Source: Solea solea | Taxonomy: Eukaryota > Chordata > Actinopteri > Pleuronectiformes > Soleidae | NCBI RefSeq assembly: GCF_958295425.1 | Contig: NC_081146.1 | Coordinates: forward strand, 1,008,501-1,072,500 | Direction: 5' to 3' | Length of the DNA: 64,000 nt | Shown here: positions 41,033-47,000 of the stretch, piece by piece | Layout of the letters: each line of letters starts with the position of its first letter | Position numbering within the stretch: the first letter of the stretch is position 1 | Program-made: the position numbers and the translations under genes | The notes under the pieces: model-generated | The model's input: the letters and a program-made list of their open reading frames with translations, nothing else | What the model was told of the DNA's origin: nothing | Database searches by the model: none

Positions 41033-44000
41033 CTCTGCCACGCTGCTCAGTCCAGTCTCAGATTCAGACGCTCTGACCTGCAGGCTGTGGATCTTGTGTC
41101 CGCTCTCGTAGTCTACAGCCCGGGTCAGGCTGAGAGTGCCGCCCTGCTGGTTGATGCTGAACAGATTCCCAGGATTCACCAGCAGCTGGTAAGAGACAGA
41201 CTTCACCTGGAAGGAGTCAGCCTTCACCATGGCAACACTGAACACACACACGCATACACACAGGCACACAGAGACCTTCATGTCTTCATGTCTCATTAAA
41301 CACTTAATATAAATCTCCTCCTGCAGTGACTCACGTTTGACCAGCAGGTGTGTTCTCTGCTACGTTCACCCTGTAGGTGGCGTTGGTGAACTGTGGGGGC
41401 CGGTAACCGGCCAGGACAGACACATAGGCCGACGCCCCTTTGCGCCCCTGTTGGTCGAGCGCTTGCACGCGCAGCAGGTACTCCTTACCAGGGGTCAGAG
41501 GTCGCCCCGTGGTCCTGACCTCACCGGAACGACGGTCCACCTCGAAGCAGTCGTCATCTGGAAAGACATCGCAACAATAACTGGCCCCGCCCACAACATG
41601 AGCAACACCTTCACAAAGCAAACATTCATAAACAACCACTTGCTGTGTTTTAGGGGCCGAGCCTTCATGACGGGGACAAAAGAAGGGGGAGGGGTTTATC
41701 TGGTGAATTTGAACATTTGTAATGAAGTGTTCAATATGAAGAAAACACACAGATATGTTACTAATGTTTCTAATGTTTCTAATGTTACAAATGTTACTAA
41801 TGTTACAAATGTTACTAATGTTACAAATGTTTCTAATGTTACTAATGTTAAACATGTTACTAATGTCATCAATGTTACTAATGTTACTAATGTCATTAAT
41901 GTTACTAATGTCATAAATGTTACAAATGTCATAAATGTTACTAATGTTACAAATGTTACTAATGTAACAAATATTACTAATGTTACTAATGTTACAAATG
42001 TTACTAATGTCACTAATGTTACTAATGTTACTAATGTCATAAATGTAACTAATGTCACTAATGATACAAATGTTACTAATGTTACTGTTACAAATGTTAC
42101 AAATGTTACAAATGTTACTAATGTCACTAATGTTACAAATTTTACTAATGTTACAAATGTTACAAATGTTACTAATGTTACAAATGTTACTAATGTCACT
42201 GATGTTACACGTTTCTGATGTTACTAATGTTACAAATATTACTAATGTCACTAATGTTACAAATTTTACTAATGTTACAAATGTTACTAATGTTACAAAT
42301 GTTACTAATGTCACTGATGTTACACGTTTCTAATGTTACTAATGTTACAAATATTACTAATGTCACTAATGTTACAAATGTTCTAATGTCACTAATGTTA
42401 CAAATGTTACTAATGTCACAATGTTACTAATGTAACTAATGTTACTAATGTTACAAATGTTACTAATGTCACTAATGTTACAAATGTTACTAATGTTACA
42501 AATGTTACTAATGTTACAAATGTTTCTAATGTTACAAATATTACTAATGTCACAAATGTTACTAATGTTACAAATATTACTAATGTTACTAATGTTACAA
42601 ATGTTACTAATGTTACTAATGGCACTAATGTTACAAATGTTACTAATGTTACAAATGTTACTAATGTTACAAATGTTACTATTGTTACAAATGTTTCTAA
42701 TGTCACTAATGTTACACGTTACTAATGTTTCTAATGTTACTAATGTTACAAATATTACAAATGTTACAAATGTTACTAATGTTACAAATGTTACTAATGT
42801 CACTAATGTTACTAATGTTACAAATATTACAAATGTTACAAATGTTACTAATGTTACAAATGTTACTAATGTAACTAATGTTACAAATGTTACAAATGTT
42901 TCTGTTACAAATGTTTCTAATGTTACTAATGTTAGAAATATTACTAATGTTACTAATGTGACAAATATTACAAATGTTACTAATGTTACAAATGTTACTA
43001 ATGTCACTAATGTTACTAATGTTACTAATGTCACTAATGTTACAAATGTTACAAATGTTTCTAATGTTACAAATGTTTCTAATGTTACTAATGTTAGAAA
43101 TATTACTAATGTTACTAATGTTACAAATATTACAAATGTTACTAATGTTACAAATGTTACTAATGTCACTAATGTTACTAATGTTACTAATGTCACAATG
43201 TTACTAATGTAACTAATGTTACTAATGTTACAAATGTTTCTAATGTTACTAATGTTACAAATATTACTAATGTCACTAATGTTACAAATGTTACTAATGT
43301 TACTAATGTTACAAATGTTACTAATGTTACAAATGTTACAAATGTTACTAATGTCACTAATGTTACGAATGTCATAAATGTTACTAATGTTACAAATGTT
43401 ACTAATGTCACTAATGTTACAAATGTCACTAATGTTACAAATGTTACTCATGTCATAAATGTTACTAATGTTACTTATGTCACTAATGTTACTAATGCTA
43501 CAAATGTTACTAATGCTACAAATGTAACTAATGTTACTTAGTTTTTGGAAACACCTTGATGGTGCAGCTTGGACACATCCTCATTTATGAACGAATTGAA
43601 TTGATGATGTTTCGGGTCTTGGATCATCAGACACCCTCGCCTGGGTGACCCAGCCGTTGTCCATGTATCGCCCCTCTTGATCCACAGCCAACTAGAGGCT
43701 TTATTTGCTGCCTTGCCGACGTTCTTGGTGGCTTTCCTCTCCTGTAACCCCCTGATTCCAAGGAGCCTGAATGTTCAGTGCAGGCTCTGCCCTGGAAATC
43801 CCCTGCAGCCAACCTCTATTGGCTCACAGCGGGCCCTCCAACATTCAGCCAGCAGGCCTCTACCAGCTCCAGGTACTTCTCCTTCTTCCGCTCGTAGGCC
43901 ACCTCAATTCCCAGGGGACTGTTGGCTCCAGTAGCACCACTTGCCTCAAACTTTCAGATTAAGACCATCTGACCTGAGTGTTGTGCTGGTGATGTGCTCT

Positions 44001-47000
44001 GTGAACTTCAACTGCCTCCCAAGGTCCACCTTCAGCTGCGAGACAGGTCCTGAGGATAAAAGCCCAGATGAGACTTTTGGCTGAGACTGAGGTGTCCCTC
44101 CAGCCCTGATGAATGCGATGTTCAGCCTTACTGGGGGCTGATGTCTACTTTACTGGATTCCAGCGCAGATGGTATCAGCTACTGCCTTCAGCACCTGGTC
44201 ATGGCGCCATCTGTACCTCCCCTCTCCCAGTGCAGCAGCTTAAGATGTGCTCCAACGACCCTCTTGCAGGGCCCAGTGGACATGATGGTGTTTCTGCTAG
44301 CCCCCAGCAATGCAAGTTTGATGGACTTGGGAGAATATCATACACAGACTGAATCAGGAACTTAAGTCTTGCTGGGTCTGACTTCTAAAGTTCTGACCAG
44401 GTGACCTTCCTAGTCAATGCATGGTCCCAATTGGTCCAAGCTCCTTGCTGGCACATGGCCACTGTTCTGCTACGGCGTTCCTCCTCCACTTCTGCCTGGA
44501 CCTCAGCCTGGATCATCTGCCTCTTCTCTCTCCCCTGGGCTCTGTCGCAGTGTGGTGTTGTATGGCTGCCAAGCCCCGCTCGTCCAACTGCCACTGAGCC
44601 CAACAAAACTCCATGCCGCATACCTTGCCCGCCACTTCCTTCCAGTCCTGACCTCTATGCCTGCAAAGGAGACTTTGGTGTCGGATGAGTCTCTGTACAG
44701 TAACACCTCCCTGGCTCTTGTGACTTTGAATTCCTCTGTCAGGCCAGAGAAAGGAAGCTGCAGTTTGTTAGTATGCACATACAGGGCAATACAGCTCAGA
44801 CTGAACTGGCTGATGTTTTGCTCTAAGGCCTCCACTGTTATTGGAACTTGGTACATCAACAATGGCCACAAAACTCTTGGCAGGATGCCATCTTGATATA
44901 TCCAAGTTTTGAACTTCCCTGGCAGGCCTGACCTGTCCACTGCTGATAGCCAGGTGTTCAGCTCGGTGTGCATTGCTTGGATCGCTGCTGTGTCTCTCAG
45001 AGTAGCGTTGAAGATCTTCCCCAAGCTCTTCACAGGCTTCTCTGTCACCGATAGAATTTGGAGTCCGTCCATGTGGAAGCGGAATTTGGAGTCCGTCCAT
45101 GTGGAAGCGGAATTTGTCCTCCACTTTCCCCTTCCTCAGAACAAGGGACCTGCATTTGGCTCACTTGAATTTCATTCTCGACCATGTTGCTAGCCTTTCC
45201 AGTCCTTTGAGGAGCCAGTGGCACCCTGGCACTGATGTCACTGTGACTGTCAGATTACATTACATTACATGTCATTTAGCAGAACTTGCAACCATTGCGA
45301 CCATGATGTCTTTCGCACACAGGGTACCGGTCTTAACCACTGAGCCACTCCACTCCAGATCGTCCATAAAGGCTCCAATCGGCGGTTGGCGAAAGCCAGA
45401 TCTGAACAGAGGCCCTCTGCATTCCACTTCCGCTGACAAGCATAGTCATCGCCAGAGCAAACAGCGTCACTTATATGGTACAACCAGTGATGATACCTTT
45501 TTCTAGGCAGTGCCAAGCAGATGTTGTTGCTCCAGAGGTGAATCTCATGCTGAAACGTTTGTAGTAGTCCTGTATGAGCTCTGTGACCTTCTGTGGTACA
45601 TGGTGGGTTGGCAAGGCTTTTGTCACTAGTTTATGAGGGATCGATCCATAGGCGTTTGCCAGGTCAAGCCCGATGACTGACAAATCTCCTCGGTTTTCCC
45701 GTGCCTCTTGGATTAACTGGGTGACCACTCCGGTGTTACTAATGTTACAAATGCTTTGTAATGCTACAAATGTTAATAATGTTACTAATATTACAAATGT
45801 TGATAATGTTACTAATGTCACTAATGTTACAAATGTTACTAATGTGTTTTGGGGGTGAAGCTTTGGGTCACATTTTGTTAAAATTGTAGTTACTGCTGAC
45901 CTGAATGTGGCCGGAGCCATCGGTCCACTCTCTGCCTTGACAAAAACATCTATTTTATTAAAACATGGTGTTTTCATGGGGGCGGAGCTTTGAGAAGAGA
46001 GCCAATGAGCTGGAGTTTTAAACCAATGTTAAATCACATGACGCAGGGAGGACGTAAGGAAGGAGGCATGAGAGTAGAGGAAAAAGGAGGGATGAAGAGG
46101 AGGAAGAATCCTCAGCTGTTGACCAGAGGGTGAAGACCCACATCCATCCAACCTGTCAATCATCTATTTATGGAGGGATTATTTATTTATTTATTTATTC
46201 ATACTGCAGCCAGTTTAATTCTCTGATATCTATGTCACATGATCACGTCTGTATCTCACTGTTAGACAGAATCTGAAGTTTGTAAACCACTCACTCTCCC
46301 ACACCAAACCTCATCGAGAAAATCAGTGATTATAACATCACAGCACACAGGAGTTGTTGATCCACTGCTGCCTCCATCACGAAGTTCAAATGTGACCACA
46401 CGAGGCAGCAGAGGACCAGCAGCTCATATGTTCCCACAAGAGAAAATCACTGATTTAGAGAGAGACAGAGAGACAGAAAGACAGAGAGAGAGAGATAGAG
46501 AGAGACAGACAGAGAGACAGCAGGTTTAATTGTGTTCATTAACTAAGTCATGGATCCACGAACAGTTTAGCAACGACTGTGACGTCATTTAAATACGTTA
46601 TTAACAAAAAGACACAGATCATTTATGATCATTTAACATCAGCTCAGTGAATAGTTCTTGCGTTCCGTCAGTTTAGTTTTTGCGTTCCGTCAGACACGGA
46701 CGTAATTTGTAAAAGTGGGGGGGACATATCCCCTGTGTCCCCCCCACTTTTTCAAAAGGCCGTTTTGGTCCCCTGCACTTTTTACCGTCCAAAAACAATG
46801 TTACACTATAGTAAACAGACACGCGTCAAGCACTAGGACCAAGCAAAAAACGGCCGCTCAAGGTGAAGCCTGGCTGTTTCCCTTAGTTTAGACCCTCCCA
46901 CAAGCTCCTCGATTGGCTCTGCCGTTTCTTGTGTGATTGGCCGTCCCTGCTGGCACTCCATCTTGCTTGCACACCGCCGGTCTGCTTGTCTGCGGTCAGG

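Noticed and set aside
41696..43451. Long frames of TNV, ISN or LVT repeats on both strands
   Set aside because: By-products of the 9-bp array; a unit without stop codons stays open in any frame.
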